A stretch of 64,000 nucleotides of DNA from Capitulum mitella (GCA_030062745.1 CP099843.1:1054001-1118000); one strand, 5' to 3'; shown: positions 10,816 through 24,660, counted from the stretch's first letter. Translations and numbers: made by a program. Notes: generated from the sequence alone by a model not told the origin.

Positions 10816-13800
10816 GCGCCGGCCGTAACTGGCCGCCGGGACCGGCTCTGCGGTCGGACGGACGGACCACGGATTATTTATCCAGCGTCTGAGCGGCCCA
10901 GATTCCGGCTGTGGCACCCTGCCGCGCTAAACGGCTCTCAGTGGGCCGGCCCGGCCCGAGACCTGTAAACAGCGCTACCGGGCCGCCCCGCCGGGCAGCG
11001 GCGCTGGGGGCGGCGGCGGCCGCAGCCGCCATGCCCCGGCCACTGCCGCCGCTGATGCGGCACCGCCGCTGGACGATCGTGCGCCGGCCGCTGCGGAGGA
11101 TCCTGCGATGAATGGAGGCCGCATATTTATTGTCCGGTCTGGAGGGTCGTCACCCGTGAGTGTTCAGTGGATCTCAACCACGTACCAAGGGGGGGGGGAG
11201 GGCGATGGCATGTGCCCATCTGTTTTACCTAACCCACACTTAAATGCTCGTTTCTTTTCAGATTTCCACCATCTTCCCGCAAGTTTTAAAAATCAGGATG
11301 AAATGAACAATGTTTGTCTGGAAAATAAGATATCTGCATTTCCAGTGAGAAAATGGGAACCAGGAGGCATGTTAGTCCCAAATTTTCCAACTTGACAAGA
11401 GCAGCATAACCATGACCTCGGTGTCAACCCACTGTATCCACCCATGCTAGTGGTACAGGCTGGCAATACATTTATCATGGTCAAGAGATGCGAGTACTGA
11501 CTACACCCACGAGCAGACGTTTGTGGCCTCTTAGTTATCAGTTTTTCAAATGTCGTACGACAATGCTGAATGGGATCGACTCGCCGTGGTACATCATTGG
11601 ACGTTCAGTTCTGCGCCTCCTCGCGCTGGCAGACATTGACCACCGGTGAATGACGGCCTTCTGAAAAATTAATCCAGACGTGCAGCAAGACCGCCGGCAA
11701 CAGACCAAGTTGGTCTGCTTCACTTCTATTGCCGAAAATTCAGAGATGACGTCACGTAAAATGGGCAAGCGCGCTGCCTTGTCCTCCCTCACATCCGCAA
11801 CGTCGCAGTCACCCGTCATGACGCAGGTCTTGTATTCACCTATGTTTCTGCGCCAATTCGAGACATCGCTCCGTTTTCCACCGCCGGCTGGTTGTCGCTG
11901 GCAGTCTCTCCGGCGCGTGGCCTCCCCCGCCGTCCGTCTGGGGCGGACAGCTGCGTCCCGGTGGGTCCTGTTCCGTCAGGTGACCGCTGGAGCGTCACCT
12001 CAGGCAGTGTGCGGTAATGACCCGGAACAGCCCGGACAGGGGCCGCCTGTGCCGCCGCCGGCTGCTGACCTGGCACAGATAGCGGCCATCGCCTAACACC
12101 AGGTCCTGGCCAGCTGGCCGCTCGGCGCCCAACCGACTTTCTCTCTCTCTCTCTCTCTCTCTGCTCCGCCGTCGGCCATTGTTTGTGGAACTATCACGAA
12201 CCCCGCGCTCCCCGGCGACGCAACGGGTCTCTTTTGTCCGGTCCCGTTTTAATTACAGCTTCTTCGCGGACCTCCGAGCTCTGGCGTCACCAAATCATCG
12301 CTTTCACGGCCGGAGCCAGTCCGGTTGATGTCAGATTTTTCCTTGGGCCTGTCGTATTTTACTTATGAAGACGACGCCTGTCTCCGCCGGCTTCTGATGC
12401 GCCCAGAAGAGGGACGGAGGGGAAGAGGGAGGACGGAAGTGGAGGTGGTGGGTAGAATATAATAAAAGATGGCGAGATCCGGCCGGCCGCAGGCAGTTTG
12501 GCCTGATGAGGGCGAGTGTTCACGGCTGCGGATATTGCCGCCAGCCGTGGTGGCGTCTGCCATCAGCCGAATCGGCCACTTTCCGCCGACGGGCGGCCTG
12601 CTAATGCCGTGCGCCGCTGCTCGCCGCCGCGCGACAATGTCGCCGCCGACAGGGGTCCGGAGCGGCTCCAGTAATCGCTGTCACGAGGCACCGCGCTCGG
12701 CTCCAGCGGTGGAGACTTTGAAACTGAGCCGGCGTGCGGTCAGTATGGCCGGCTGTCGTGGTGCTTGTTCGCCGAGCCTTTGGCGGTCGGGGAAATGTGG
12801 ACGACCGGCTGGAAATTTCACACTGTCGTGACGCCCTGAACGGGTTATCGTTAGCCACGTTTCCGGTTCGCTGTGAATATCTACCATAGGAGCAAGGAGT
12901 TTTCTTATACGAACCCCTTAATTCACAATGAACTGATGGTTTCCTGGTCCTGTACCACTGGTGGTAGGTTTGCGACTTTGACTACTTGGGACCAAATTTT
13001 TTTGAAGCGAGCCATATTCATCATTTTTTCCATTTCACGGTCAGCTTTCTTTTAGTTCTGCCGTTTAAAAAAAAGAGTTCGAGCTCGGGCTGAAACCCTG
13101 AAAATTAAATCTTGCCTATTGCTGACAATGATCAGAGCCTCCATCTTCTCTATACATAGCTATGTATGCACATTTAAGATGGGTCGTCATTCATCCACGT
13201 TTTTTACCACAACCAATATCAACCACGGGATTCGGGTTAGATTTGCAGATAAAAAACATAGCCGCGGCGCAAGAGTTTTAAATGCTGTTTTGACGGTACA
13301 GTCATCAAGGCGACTCGTTCCATTTGAGATGCTTAGAGCAGTTTTTATTCTTATTAGCAGCTTACAAACGATTATCAATACCGAAATACGTTGTAATCGG
13401 CTTTCGGTCAATATGAAGCAAATTTTCAGCCGAGTCGCGTCATTTCAGCTGTGCGAACCGGACATGCTGATTCAGGACGGAAGGCAATGAGCAGGACACC
13501 GATATAGGAACGCCGTGTGGCAACAGACGATCCCATCGTGGCTAAATGCGCTAGCCATAAGGGTCTTGCTATCAGGGGCGTCGATTTCTCTAAATGATTA
13601 GGGAGGGGGACGAGCCGAGGGCCCTAGAACCTAACCTCCCAAATGTGGGGTTTTCAACGGATTTAGCCAAATTTATTTTGACCAAGGGGAATTTGCAGGA
13701 CTTTTGCCACTGTTTATCAAATGAAAAGTTACATTTATCCCCGTGAATATAGGTGTTTATGTAGGTAGAAGATAGAAAGATAGATAGGTAAATCCCTTTA

Positions 13801-14653
13801 AATTTTATTTTTTACGTTCTCCTTATCTGTTATCTATTGCGGTGTTATTTTCGTTATTATTACTCATTTCCCTTTAAACTGACAGAAATATTGGGAGGGG
13901 CCCAAACCAACATCGGATGGGACCGAATGAACAGTGGGTGGGCCAGGGCCCTCTTGAAAGAGTGCAAATCGACACCCCTGCTCGCTACACAAGATCAAGG
14001 TCAATAGATCAAGAGATTGCTTGCAGGAAAACCGGGAGATATAACGAAGAAGTGATGATACATCAGGGAAAACATAAGACTTGCAAAAACTTTAAGAAAC
14101 TGCTGCAGATGAAGACTTCGCAGTTTGAATTCCATTGACCTGCACGATCTCCTATTTGACAGGGTCGTAATATGCGACCAAAGCGATCCTCTGTCCTCTG
14201 CGTAATTCCCCGGTCCCGCCTATCGTCTCTCTTGTCTGGTCCGTCGTTCTCTCTCCCGCCGCAGGCCTTACCTTGGAGCCTGCCGCGTACACTTGAACAC
14301 GCCATTGCAACGGCAGCTACGGACGTTTACGGGCTGGATTTACCACTGGCATGTCCAGTCTGTTCTTTATACCTGTGCCTGTCCCCGGCTGGCTGCGGCG
14401 GAAATGGCGCTCCACAGACACGCTGCGCGCCGCTGCCGTTTATCAGCTGTCACGCGGTGCCCTCCGCGCCGATTGGTGTGCATTTATCACATCAGCGGCA
14501 CGTGCAGACGGAACAGCCGCCAGGCGCGGACTAACTGTTTAGCTGGGCCGGTAGGTCCTGCTCGGAGGTCAGCTCGCCTGGAGGGAATCTCGCCGGGCCA
14601 ATGGCCTTCGGTCTCATAAAACGCTCCTTTTTGTGCACTTTTATGATAATACC
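10816..14653. other. non-coding; CpG-rich blocks and a (CT)n tract
   Basis: CpG-rich blocks occur at about 10820-11110 and 11880-12700, which could be promoters or first exons, but I can assign no gene. A (CT)n tract lies at about 12140-12162. The remainder is AT-richer with no recognisable coding exon. Confidence 0.45.
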
Positions 14654-14665
14654 ACACACACACAA

Positions 14666-14736
<71 letters not shown>

Positions 14737-14880
14737 TACAAGATTCTCCATACCCAGTCACTCACTCACTCACTTATCCACTCACTCACTCACTCACTCA
14801 CTCACGCACCCACTCACGCAGTCGCTCATTCATTCACTCGGCCACTCACCGTCTCACTCACTCACTCATTTACTTACTCA
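14654..14880. repeat. compound microsatellites (CA)n(TA)n and (CACT)n
   Basis: A (CA)n run passes directly into a (TA)n run at 14654-14734, followed at about 14755-14880 by an imperfect CACT/CTCA tetranucleotide array. They sit within about 25 bp of each other. Confidence 0.95.
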
Positions 14881-16609
14881 CTCTGCCAGTGAAATCCATG
14901 TCAAAAAACATAAAAAAACCTTGCTCTCTGCTTCCTGGCGAAACTTTTTCAGTGGCGAGGAAATGTGACCGGGGATTCGATCCGTATGAAACAAAAGCGG
15001 AAAAGAAGCTGTTCCGAGCAGAGCGAATTTTCTTCTCATCTTCGTCGCCGTCCATTAGTGGGCCCGAGCTCCACTTCCCCTTCTGTTCTGAGGCACCTAT
15101 CTCCCATCCTTTGCTGAGCAGGCCAAACAAAGATTTCAAAGACGTCTTTCCTCCTTGAAGGTACTTGGCAACAAACAGAAAGCCCTCCATGGAGGCTGCA
15201 TTGCCTGAGGAGACATATGAAGAATTATCACCATTTCCCCAGTATGTTTTCATTCTTGGGCATCTCTCCGTGCACTTCTACCAAAAACCCATAATGAAAA
15301 CATATGGCGAGTGAATGAGAACATATGTGAACATATGAACAACAAATGAAAACATGTGTGGTGTCGCAACCAGGAGCCAAATATTACTCAAGTGCTCCTC
15401 GTGTAACTCGCGCGCGAGTGGGGCCGGCAGCTGAACGCTCTCCACTTGGGGAAGGGCATATTCTGCCTCCCCCAACTAACTTGAAAAGTTTCGGTCCGAT
15501 TTCGTTGTTTTTGGCGGCAAACGTCAGAGCTTAGAAACACGGGCTCATATGAGTCAAATATATGTACCTAACTGTTATCTGTGATGTCACAGGTCATTCT
15601 GAAGATGACAAGTCGACCTAATTGGTGGAATTTTGGTTTTAGTAGGACGTCATAAAATTAAAGTACGCAGAAGCCACATTTTGGTGCCGTCATGCTCCCT
15701 ACATCCTGAGATAGCCGAAAAAGGCATCCAGGAGTAAAAATAAGACCTAGGTCATGGTGGGTAACGTGCTATTCTGAGGTCAGATATTGAATCTGGTCCC
15801 AACATGTACCCATACGGTACATGTTTCTACACCCAAATTTTGTGAGGAATTCGAAAAGCGCAATCAAAACTCTCTGAGCACATTGGGAGAGGAGGGGGGT
15901 AAATGCTCCTTATTTCTGAAGCAGGACCGGAAGTGGGGGGAGGGGAGGGAAGGGAAGGCGGGATCAAAAGTGGTTAGTGAAAGAATGCCCAGTGGGAAGT
16001 GTTACAAGGTCTCAAACAACATCAAAGGTTAATACAGCTTATGCTGGCTCCATACTGACACAGTACTGACCACACACGTACGGCGACGACGTTCAGCACT
16101 CAACTGCTTACAATACTGAAATCATCAATGGACATTTGAACGCCATACCTCAGTTATTTTTCAAAATGTTCATTTGAAATTTATCGTGAACATTTACAAT
16201 CTGGGTCTTAATCACATGTATTTCGGTATTAAAAAAGTAAAAAAATTATAGAAATTGAAAAAAATTTTCCTTTAGTTTTTTTACCTCTGACAACCACGTT
16301 GCACAAAACAAACAAAATTCTGAGATGGCAGTATTATCAACCTTTGAATTCTCTGTCATTTGGCTTGAAGAAATTCCGTAATACTTTATTTCCTCAATTT
16401 TTGGCATTTTTTTCTCCACCCTTCATTTTGATCAAAATTTGCGGGAGGCGACGCCACTATGACGTCACTCACGTCCGACCCATAGGAGTTAGAATGTCAT
16501 TTTTGGCCACAAGCTGTGTAATTTATGCACAAATAGGCATTGCGAGTTTCAAAATGATATCTCCGCGCGTTTTCCAATTACTAAAAAGATTCGCCTTGGG
16601 CCAGGTTTT
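14881..16609. other. non-coding; one unidentified minus-strand open frame
   Basis: A 127-codon open frame on the minus strand at 15253-14870 has fairly balanced amino-acid composition, but I recognise no family and no splice context. From about 15700 to 16600 the sequence is AT-rich with G-rich patches, like the interiors of the TTAA-flanked elements elsewhere in the window. Confidence 0.4.
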
Positions 16610-16637
16610 GCCTTTTCCCCCGTGGGGCGCGGGTTAA
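16610..16637 (+). mobile_element. candidate right terminus of a TTAA-flanked element
   Basis: The plus strand reads CCCCCGTGGGGCGCGGG then TTAA (16634-16637). Inverted, this is TTAA followed by CCCGCGCCCCACGGGG, close to the left-type terminus at 44955 (TTAA then CCCGACCCCGACGGGG). The matching left end was not found. Confidence 0.4.
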
Positions 16638-18564
16638 CGTTTGAGAATGCCCTTCCTGCCTTTTTATGAAAAAAAAGACGAAACGAACTGAAGATGGTTA
16701 TGCATAGTGACGCAAAGCATACGACACCTTTATGTGCATCTTTTTACACCTTTTGCCCATTTTTAGAATCGGGTCACCCTGGTCCTTGACCTGAAACAGG
16801 TCAACGAGGACCGTGTTCCGAAAACTTAACTGTCATAACATGCTGTGAAATGTATAGATTGACATGGAACCTGTCTGAGTGCTTAACAAATGCACCAGTT
16901 TTGTTCTTGTTTGTTTTAAGGCCAGTGCTCTTACGTCAAGTCAGTTTTTTCGTTTTTTTACGTCCGTTGTTAAAAATATGTATTTGGTTCGGTGGTTTTG
17001 TTTCCTCAATGTACTCACTGGTCCTCTTTTCGTTCTGTGACCAGGTAATTGTATCTGTCGAACTGTGACCAGGGCTCAGGACACGTTTCACACAAGATTT
17101 TCAGGCTAGAGTTCTCTTATTCCGAAAACGTCATTTCCGTACTTTTTTCCCTGGATCCACGTCGTCGTCTTTCACCAGCGTCGTAATTTCTTTGCGCACC
17201 TCGGAAAAAGTACGTCAGGAATTTACGTCACTTGCCTCGATTCCTCGGCAGAAGCGCGTCAGTTTAAGGCGCAGTACCGCGCAGTGGTGGTATTCGTTTA
17301 TAAAATTTCAGCCCATTTCTAAGACAGTCGGGGCCGTCGTGGGTTCTCGCCCTGCCCTTGCAACCAGAGGTGTTGAGAGTTAATACCTCGGAGGGAGATG
17401 GTGTTTTCGGTGAGCATGCTGGGTGCTTTTTGTTGACCATTTTGAGGAAGATTTTTTGCGGCAACGACGAGACCTTGAGCGCCGCAGACGAATTTGTCGG
17501 CCCAGGACGAATATGGAAGGGAAGTAGCCTGGATCTTTCATTTGGGATATCTGGAAAATTACGAGTGCGTAGATACAGCCAGAAAATGGGGGGAGGGCAA
17601 AGACGTTTTTTGCTGTAGGGCGAATGTTATGCTTCGGGGGGGGGGGGGGCTACGCCCATGAAAAGTGAGGCACTGATTCTTTTATCTGGATACGTACAAG
17701 GATTTCTTTATATTACCATGTGCATTTTACAGTTAACGTCATGTTGATATATATGGAATGACTGGGATTGTGCATTTGCGCGAATACCCATGCACTGGAT
17801 CGCACATTGAGATTTGGAGTGCCAGTGATGCCAACTAACATGACTGGAGATCCCGGACATTATTGGTGGGTCCACATGGCATTTCGAACAGTTTCTTTCT
17901 TATCATTGCTCTGGACTTAATGTTAAAGTCGTCGAATGTTGGATGGTCCAGACCTTTCCATATCCCCGTAATCGTGCCATGTCCGTTTGGGTTGGCTGTT
18001 GGCGATATTTTACGTTGCGTCATTAAAAATATCCACGGAAATTGAAAAGTCCTCACTGGGTTTGGTGTTTATGAAACATTGTGCCTTCGGGTGACACCGT
18101 CCGTCCCCACTTGACCTTGAACTCGTCAAGATTATATTGCCGCCAGGTGTAATCCTTCGCGCAAGGTCGTAAGCAGGCCATGTGGCATGGGCGTGGCGTG
18201 GTAGAGCGGGATAGCAACTGTTTCGAGTCCGGAGTTGTTTTTGCCATAAAAGCACAGTCACTGTGTGTCGCACGCCAAAGATGAAACTGCATGCCCCGCC
18301 ACCTCCTGCCTTGCTCCCGCCCCAGGGACGTTGCCATGGCAACACGATGTCACCATGGCCATTCCAATCCGCGTGGTGTTTACTAGCTTCCTTGTTTTAG
18401 TATCTTTTCCTGATTTGATTCGTCATATAACGTTTCTGCTTGAAAATATTTCATTTATTTTTCCAAGGGGTCGGCTCGACCATTCACTACAGAAAAAAAA
18501 CAATTTACGAATACCATACGACACATCCGTAATTGCTTAAGTCCTTGACCATGACACGCGGAGA
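16638..18564. other. non-coding, no gene seen
   Basis: A G-run lies at about 17635-17649. Several short open frames have no recognisable domain. No exon is supported. Confidence 0.45.
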
Positions 18565-18593
18565 CGCCGTACTTTCTGTGCGAAAGTACGGCG
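18565..18593. other. perfect inverted repeat, 12-bp arms, 5-nt loop
   Basis: CGCCGTACTTTC at 18565-18576 and GAAAGTACGGCG at 18582-18593 flank TGTGC. No run of T or transcription unit is associated with it. Confidence 0.7.
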
Positions 18594-21500
18594 CAGTTCA
18601 TGATGCGTGGTGAGAAACGAAATAAACGGGACTTTAGAAACGTTGACGTACTTTTTGCTACATTGTCAGAGGCGAAAATATGATGTAGGAGGCCTCTGAA
18701 CGTGACGTAATTGATTACGGTCCTGTCGCGCTTATCAGCAGCAATATGCGCTTTGGACTCGTTATTCGGAAGAATCTTATCTGAAAGGGTGGCATAATGT
18801 CATTTGACCTAAGATAACCTGATGTGGCCTTTTGAAATATGCGGCTTGTTTCTCTGCGAACACATCTTGCCTGATTTTAACTGGAGAAAACTATATTCTT
18901 ACCGCCTTTCTTTTCGATTATTTGTTGCTTTAGTCCTTTTATTCTTCTGCTCCTATGTAAAACCCTTTTTTTCATCGCGCAGCTGCTTCCTGCACACATC
19001 GAGCTTTTACGTCAGGACTACGGTGCGGTTTCAAGTGACTGCGGTGAAAAATGGCTTTGGCGTGAGGGTCAAAGTACGAGGGTAATTGCATGAATCGATT
19101 TCGTAGAATGCTTTGCCGTTTCGTATCTGAGCACGGGTAATGCGGCTGATGTCACGACGTACATCAGAAATAAACGGACCGTCACGATGTCTAAAACGCG
19201 GACGTCTTATTTGACCTTAATGTGACGACGGAGGCAGGCTTGATATGGTCAGCAATCCGGGGGAAGGGGGGGGGGTGGTGGAAGGCGTCCGGACCCCCAA
19301 TATTCAGGAGTTTGTAACAAAACGTGTATGGCAACGACTTGAAAGAAACAGTGTGAAATTCTATATGGACCTTCTCCCGTCCTCAGAAATTTCGGACATT
19401 TCCAGTCACGCTTGATATATGCGCCAGTCACAAGTGCATCGTGTTTCAGCCTCAACACATTCAGACGTGTTCGGAAGGAGAACGACTCCTGCCCGAACAA
19501 AAAGGCAACATTTGTTTTGTTTTTAGCCTTGTCTCAGATTACCAGATTTTAACTCCAGTGCTATTTTGCTAGGCCGAGTAGATAAACAGAGCATTCTTTA
19601 TTGCTTTTGGGTTTTCCGGAGCCCCGTGTGTAGTCTTTTCGTGCCAAATGTGAATGGGTGTTGGATGAAACACTGTACTTGCAGCCTTTAGGGCTTTAGG
19701 ACATAGCCCCTGCGACAGCTCACCCCAGCGCTGGGTAATTTTTTAAAACTATTCCTCTGGTGTTGCATGAAAAGCAAAGCCTAAAAATGATTCCTGCCAT
19801 ACCAGCTTTGAAAACGTTCCTACATTGGTGCAAAAGTGGATGCTTATTAAAGAATCCTTCAGTGGATCCATGTTGTGCAAAAAACATGTCGTACAAAAGT
19901 GGACTTGAGTTAACCGCTGGTGAACTCCATATTGACCTGACTGCAGAAAATATGCTGGCTTCCGGTCCCGCCGAGGGTTTCGCAACGGTGCGTACGCTTT
20001 TTGCAACGCGTGACGTAACGGCACAATGGTTTCCGAGGTCTCCGGGGTCTTCGTGGCCCGTTCGGACCCGGCGGATGTCGACCCGGCGGGGGGCCGAGGG
20101 CTGGGGATATAGGTAAAGTACAATAATCGAGTGGAGAAAAACCACCTCGTGTGCCGTGGAGCCGAAATCAGGGTTGGCAGTACAAAAAATATTCCCGGAA
20201 CTATGTTGTTATATTCATATAACAAAAGGGAACAGAAAATGAGAGAAAAATAACCCTCGCCAGTATTTACCATTTTGCCACCGTCCGCACTGCGGGTGGG
20301 GGGGGGGGGATGCAGGTGCAGGTGCAGTTGGTTTGGACCCCTCCAGTCATTTTAAAACTTCACGTGATAGAGGGGGGAAAACGTGTAGCTTGATTCTTTG
20401 GATACACTGCGATACCCGGTTAGACCCTTTTATCTCACATCGTGATCTCATAGACGACCTCAAATGCGGTCGTGGCAGTAGATTCTGGTTTCCATTGTAA
20501 TCCTATGGGACATTATCTGTATGGCGCTTTTGCGGGGCCCAGGACGACAACTGACGACGACGAGGGATTAAAGATACTGTTACCATGCAGATGTTTGTGT
20601 CTTAATTCCTGGTAACCCCTCTGAAGTCAAGAAAAGGTCAAAAAGAGCCAGTGACCATGGTTCATGATCTTGACCTACGATAACCATGATCGAAGTCAAA
20701 CTCAAAGTTTGGAAGTCATTGAGACCATGGGCGACGTCCATGCATACAGTTGAGGAAAACTGGGCGTCTTGAAATAGTAAATACGTTTGCTTTACGATGA
20801 AGTCTGTTGCCATCTCGAAATTTCTTCATGGCTTGCCCTTGATGAAGGAGTGATTGGTCATTTACCTGCCAAGGTATTGACAGTTTTGCGGGCACGTGTC
20901 AAAAGTTTTGAACGTTAGCTATGCCAAAGTCTAGGACGACCAGACCATGGCAGAATGATTACACGCCTTTGCTGGCGAGAATTCAATGTTACAGCCGAGT
21001 ATTTTCCGAACCACCTGTGCGTTTTCTGTGGTTATCAGTCTGTATAATTTTGAAGAAATCTCCCAAACATTGAGGAAAGATGCTCATTCAGTCCTGTTAA
21101 TATGAAATATTATGCTACGTGGTGCCTGGATACGACGCCTACGTTTGGATTCTCGTTCCCCTTTCGACCCAGACCCAAAACACGTTCACATTTTATCTCG
21201 ACCAGTGAAATGAACGTGGCCCAAGTGCCGTCCAGGAAAAGGTGCCGACCGACAAGCCAGTCTCCTCGGAACTCGGGAATCCCGGCAGCAGGCGGGCCGC
21301 TCCAGCTCCATATCGGCCACTAGTCGCATCTGCGGCCGAGCCGTTGGCAGTAAATTGGTGGGCGGCGATAGAACTGTGGCGGCGCCGGAGTGGTTGGCTG
21401 GCGCCGGCTGCTCGGCTGGCTGGCGGCGCCCCCGGCCGGCCGACCGAGTCGCGGCAGGCGCCAAACAGCGCTGCTGCAGCTTCCAGCCCCGGTGGCCAGC

Positions 21501-23512
21501 CTGTTGCTGGAGACCGTGTGCGAGGCCCGCCGGCATTCTTCAGGGCCGCCTAGTAACTACTGCCGGCAACAAGCCCGATAACCGATCAACTATCGGAATG
21601 ATTTTTAACACTTTCGGCTTTCTTTTGATGCATGAGCACTGTTGCTTAATCGCCGATTGGTGTGATGTTCTGGCCAATTCGAACAGGAACTAAGGTTACC
21701 TCCCATAACAGCCAACGCCTTATGAATGGATGCTATTGAATACCCTAGCAGAAAGTTTGGGACCTCCGGCCACAACACGCAGACTTGTCATTAGCAGCCG
21801 GTCTGACCCGGTCCCCCGACCCGACTGCTTGCCTGAAATGTGGACGCACCCAGGACCAAGAGGAGGGTGGCCATCGAACCTAGGCCCTGCCGCAGTTCAT
21901 CGGTCGGAATGGGCTTGTCTGTTTCTAGCGTTCCTAGGAAATTCGAAAAGTAGACCGTTAATTTTGGATGCAAGACCCTGCGTCCGTGACTTTAACCGTA
22001 CTCCCGCGTCTCGAATATCCTGCACGCGCTTCTGGTCGGGAACTACGCCTCACTTCGTTGGTCCGAAGCAAAGCATGGAATTGGAAAGAAAGACTTGTAA
22101 CGTTCTGCCCCGAGCATCCGAGAGGAAAACCGCGAATTTCCCTTCTGTCGAGCCGATTGTTCTCGACGTGATCGCATGAATCGGATTTTAACAACCTGCA
22201 TTGTTATTGCCTGTCTCCATGCTCAACGTCTTTCGTACGTTGGCGGTCGGGGCTTGTTATAACGTGCCGGCCTCCGCAGTTCGGACAGCACGGATCGGTA
22301 TCACCTGGCGTACGATCAGCCGCTCTCCGACAGGGGGCGGAGCCCATACCGCTGAATGGATGACGTCATATCTTCGCAGCCTCTCCGGAATGTTTAGTCC
22401 CTGTCAGTTATTTTAGCTTTGAGCGTCTCCGGGATTACTTTGTATTACTTTTGCTACGGAATGATGTAGCGCTGAGTGTTCCTTTGGGTTGTTTCGTCCT
22501 CACGAAACCCTTTTCAGACATCGGCGCTTGAGCTGCAAAGTTTGGCCGAGTGTTTAACAATAATTGCGGAAGTTGTCCCGGAAAAAAAGACCGGGAACGC
22601 CACGTGTGACGCCGTCAGCTGACTAAGTCTTCAGGCGTTCCTGCAGAGCTGACGGGATCTATAATTCCACGCAGCCGAGCAGGCCAGCGGTCGTTGACGG
22701 GACACATCAGCGATCTATCGCGGTGCGGACCGCTTGTCGACGGCCGCTGGCCGGGCCGGCTTTGGCGTCGTTGAAACGTCCGGCGTCCGACCATAGCTGA
22801 GGCTATGGTTGGTCCGGTACGCCTGCCAGCGGAGGGTGGTCCGGTACGCCTGCCAGCTGCCGGGCCACGCACCGGGAGGGAGTCCTGCCGCGCGCCGCCG
22901 CGTGCCAGCGGCGTGCGCCGCGCGGCCGAATTTACCGCCGCCTGCGGGCGTCGGAGCGTCGCCGTGATTTAGTCGGCGCCAGACGGCCATTCACGTGCCG
23001 CTGCCGGGCCGACCGTGGCGTCGTCGAGCCGCATTCACGTGTTGCGCACGTGGCTTGGCAAATGGGCGAGAGGCTGGACATGATTTAGCGGCGCTAAACG
23101 GCGACAGATAGCGCGAGCGGGCCGACGGTTCGGCGGCAGCGGACGCCGTCGGCCTGTAGCCGCAGAATGGTGGGCCGGGCAGAGCTCGTCGCCTGAGAGC
23201 CATCGCTGCTCTGGCCTGCTCGTGGTATGGGACGGCAGTTCGATGACAGACGATTCTCTGGACCTTCTATGAAGCTTGTTTCGGCGTTCCTTGACCCTCG
23301 ATGATTTTTTAAGGACTAAGAAAGAGGCAGTGACGATGCTATTGACAGGTGGTACTGCATGATTTGCAAACATTGTGGATCGCGTTTGTAAACGAAATGA
23401 ACGGAAAAAGGAAGCGTTACATTGTCGGCAGCGGAAAATCCCGGTGTCACATCTGGGTCTTTGTTCCCATTGCTTCGGGAAGCCTTTTTATTTAGGGCCA
23501 AATGAACTTCAC
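18594..23512. other. non-coding; CpG-rich block before the Shisa ectodomain exon
   Basis: Mostly anonymous sequence. A near-perfect direct duplication of GGTCCGGTACGCCTGCCAGC occurs at about 22812-22858. About 22640-23230 is CpG-rich. If the second Shisa gene has its own promoter and signal-peptide exon in the window, this block and those at 10.8-12.7 kb are the places to look; I could not identify the exon. Confidence 0.4.
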
Positions 23513-23566
23513 GGGCGCCGCACGACTTCTGCCGTCACCATGCCCTAAGACCCAAACAACCGACCA
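23513..23566 (+). mobile_element. short LINE-tail-like retroposon remnant
   Basis: From GGGCGCCG through GCCCTAAGACCCAAACAACC this resembles the 62-bp insertion at 28844-28905 over its whole length (GGGCGCCG..GAC..CTGC.GTC..GCCC.TAAG.CCCAA.AACC). No target-site duplication is evident here. Confidence 0.5.
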
Positions 23567-23699
23567 GCCGGAGGAATCTGAGCGAGGCTGAGACACTCGG
23601 TACTTGAGGTGTCAGTCCTACTTGCGTGGAAGTAAAGTCCACTTTGCAAAGCTTTTGCATTTCAGAGGCGCCTCAGCGACCGTTTCCGATTGTTTGCAG

Positions 23700-23880
23700 T
23701 GCTGAGCCGGAATGTCTTCTGCTCCGGCTACGTGGACAGCTTCGGGAAGTGGAACAACGGCTTTGCATGTCCGAAGCAGGAGGATGAGCCCGTCTTCTGC
23801 TGTGGCACGCCCACCTACCGCTACTGCTGCACCACGACGGACGAAGCCGACCTCAACGGGGGCGACTTCTTCTCCAGGAA
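23700..23880 (+). CDS. Shisa-family protein, paralogue 2: ectodomain exon
   Basis: This exon encodes the Shisa cysteine-rich N-terminal domain of the second Shisa gene. The acceptor is TTGTTTGCAG; the exon starts in phase 1 and ends in phase 2 at GAA|GTGGGT. Visible family hallmarks are FCSGYVDSFGKWNNGFACP, then FCCGTP and YRYCC, matching the Shisa pattern C-x-GY-x-D...F-x-C...FCCGT...CC. The next exon in phase is 34122. With exons 34122-34243, 34644-34862 and 39545-39795 the known protein is about 257 residues plus an unseen signal peptide, the usual Shisa size. In known Shisa proteins this domain lies in the ER lumen or outside the cell and supports receptor or partner interactions. The intron after it is 10.2 kb and full of repeats. 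Confidence 0.93.
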
Positions 23881-24600
23881 GTGGGTACCTGATCATTAGT
23901 CACTGTGATGGGTAACTGACATTTGATGCTCATACCGGATAGCTTATGTCATGTTTGATCCGACAAGAGACGAGTCCATGGGACAATAGTCATTTGTCAG
24001 CTTTAAAATGTGAAAAGGTGGGTCAACATTCATCATACAATACTTGGTTACGTGTTGATGAGAAACGGCATTTCATTGACATTTACCAGCCCTAGCGCAA
24101 TTTTGCTCCGAACATTTTATGGAAAAGAAACAGTGCATTCGACGACTGACCGACCTTCGTTCCATGATTTCTAACCATTTGCACTCTGTTGCCAAAACGC
24201 AGTGCTGTGAATTAGAGGACGAATGGCGTTATGTGATTCGATGGATCCTGCTCGCACTTCTTGGGAATGTTATGTTAATGCTTTTATCGTGAAGATGTTT
24301 CTTCTGACATGCCGAACATTTCTGTAAGTGGGCCTCGTCCGTAAAGGGGAGTGGGTTTGATCCATACCCCGGAGGTATTCTGAGGATAACTTTCTAACGA
24401 TTTCATTGATCTATCTGAAACTTGGTATACACTCTGGGGTATCCTTTCCGCATCTTGTGGTGCGAAATTTTCCGCTCTGCATTGCCATCGTAACGAACTA
24501 TGGAGCCATGTCAGTCGTTTTTGCGTGCCAACGCGGCCGGTTTACAACCGTCTCAGTTTTGTCTTATTGAAAGACGGTTTGAATGCGCAAATGCAATAAT
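23881..24600. other. Shisa intron, no other feature
   Basis: Intronic sequence after the ectodomain exon. No supported feature apart from the donor at 23881. Confidence 0.6.
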
Positions 24601-24612
24601 GCATATATATAC

Positions 24613-24660
<48 letters not shown>

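Noticed and set aside
14870..15253. 127-codon minus-strand open frame
   Set aside because: Composition is fairly protein-like, but there is no known domain, partner exon or conserved start; evidence is too thin to call.
16850..17068. Hydrophobic ATG frame as the missing Shisa signal exon
   Set aside because: Its donor CAG|GTAATT is in phase 0, and the hydrophobic stretch is far too long for a signal peptide.
17820..17850. hAT-like end CAGTGATGCCAACT
   Set aside because: No inverted partner and no 8-bp duplication could be found nearby.
21730..22179. 149-codon plus-strand open frame
   Set aside because: Antisense frames are also open, no family is recognised, and composition is that of GC-moderate anonymous DNA.
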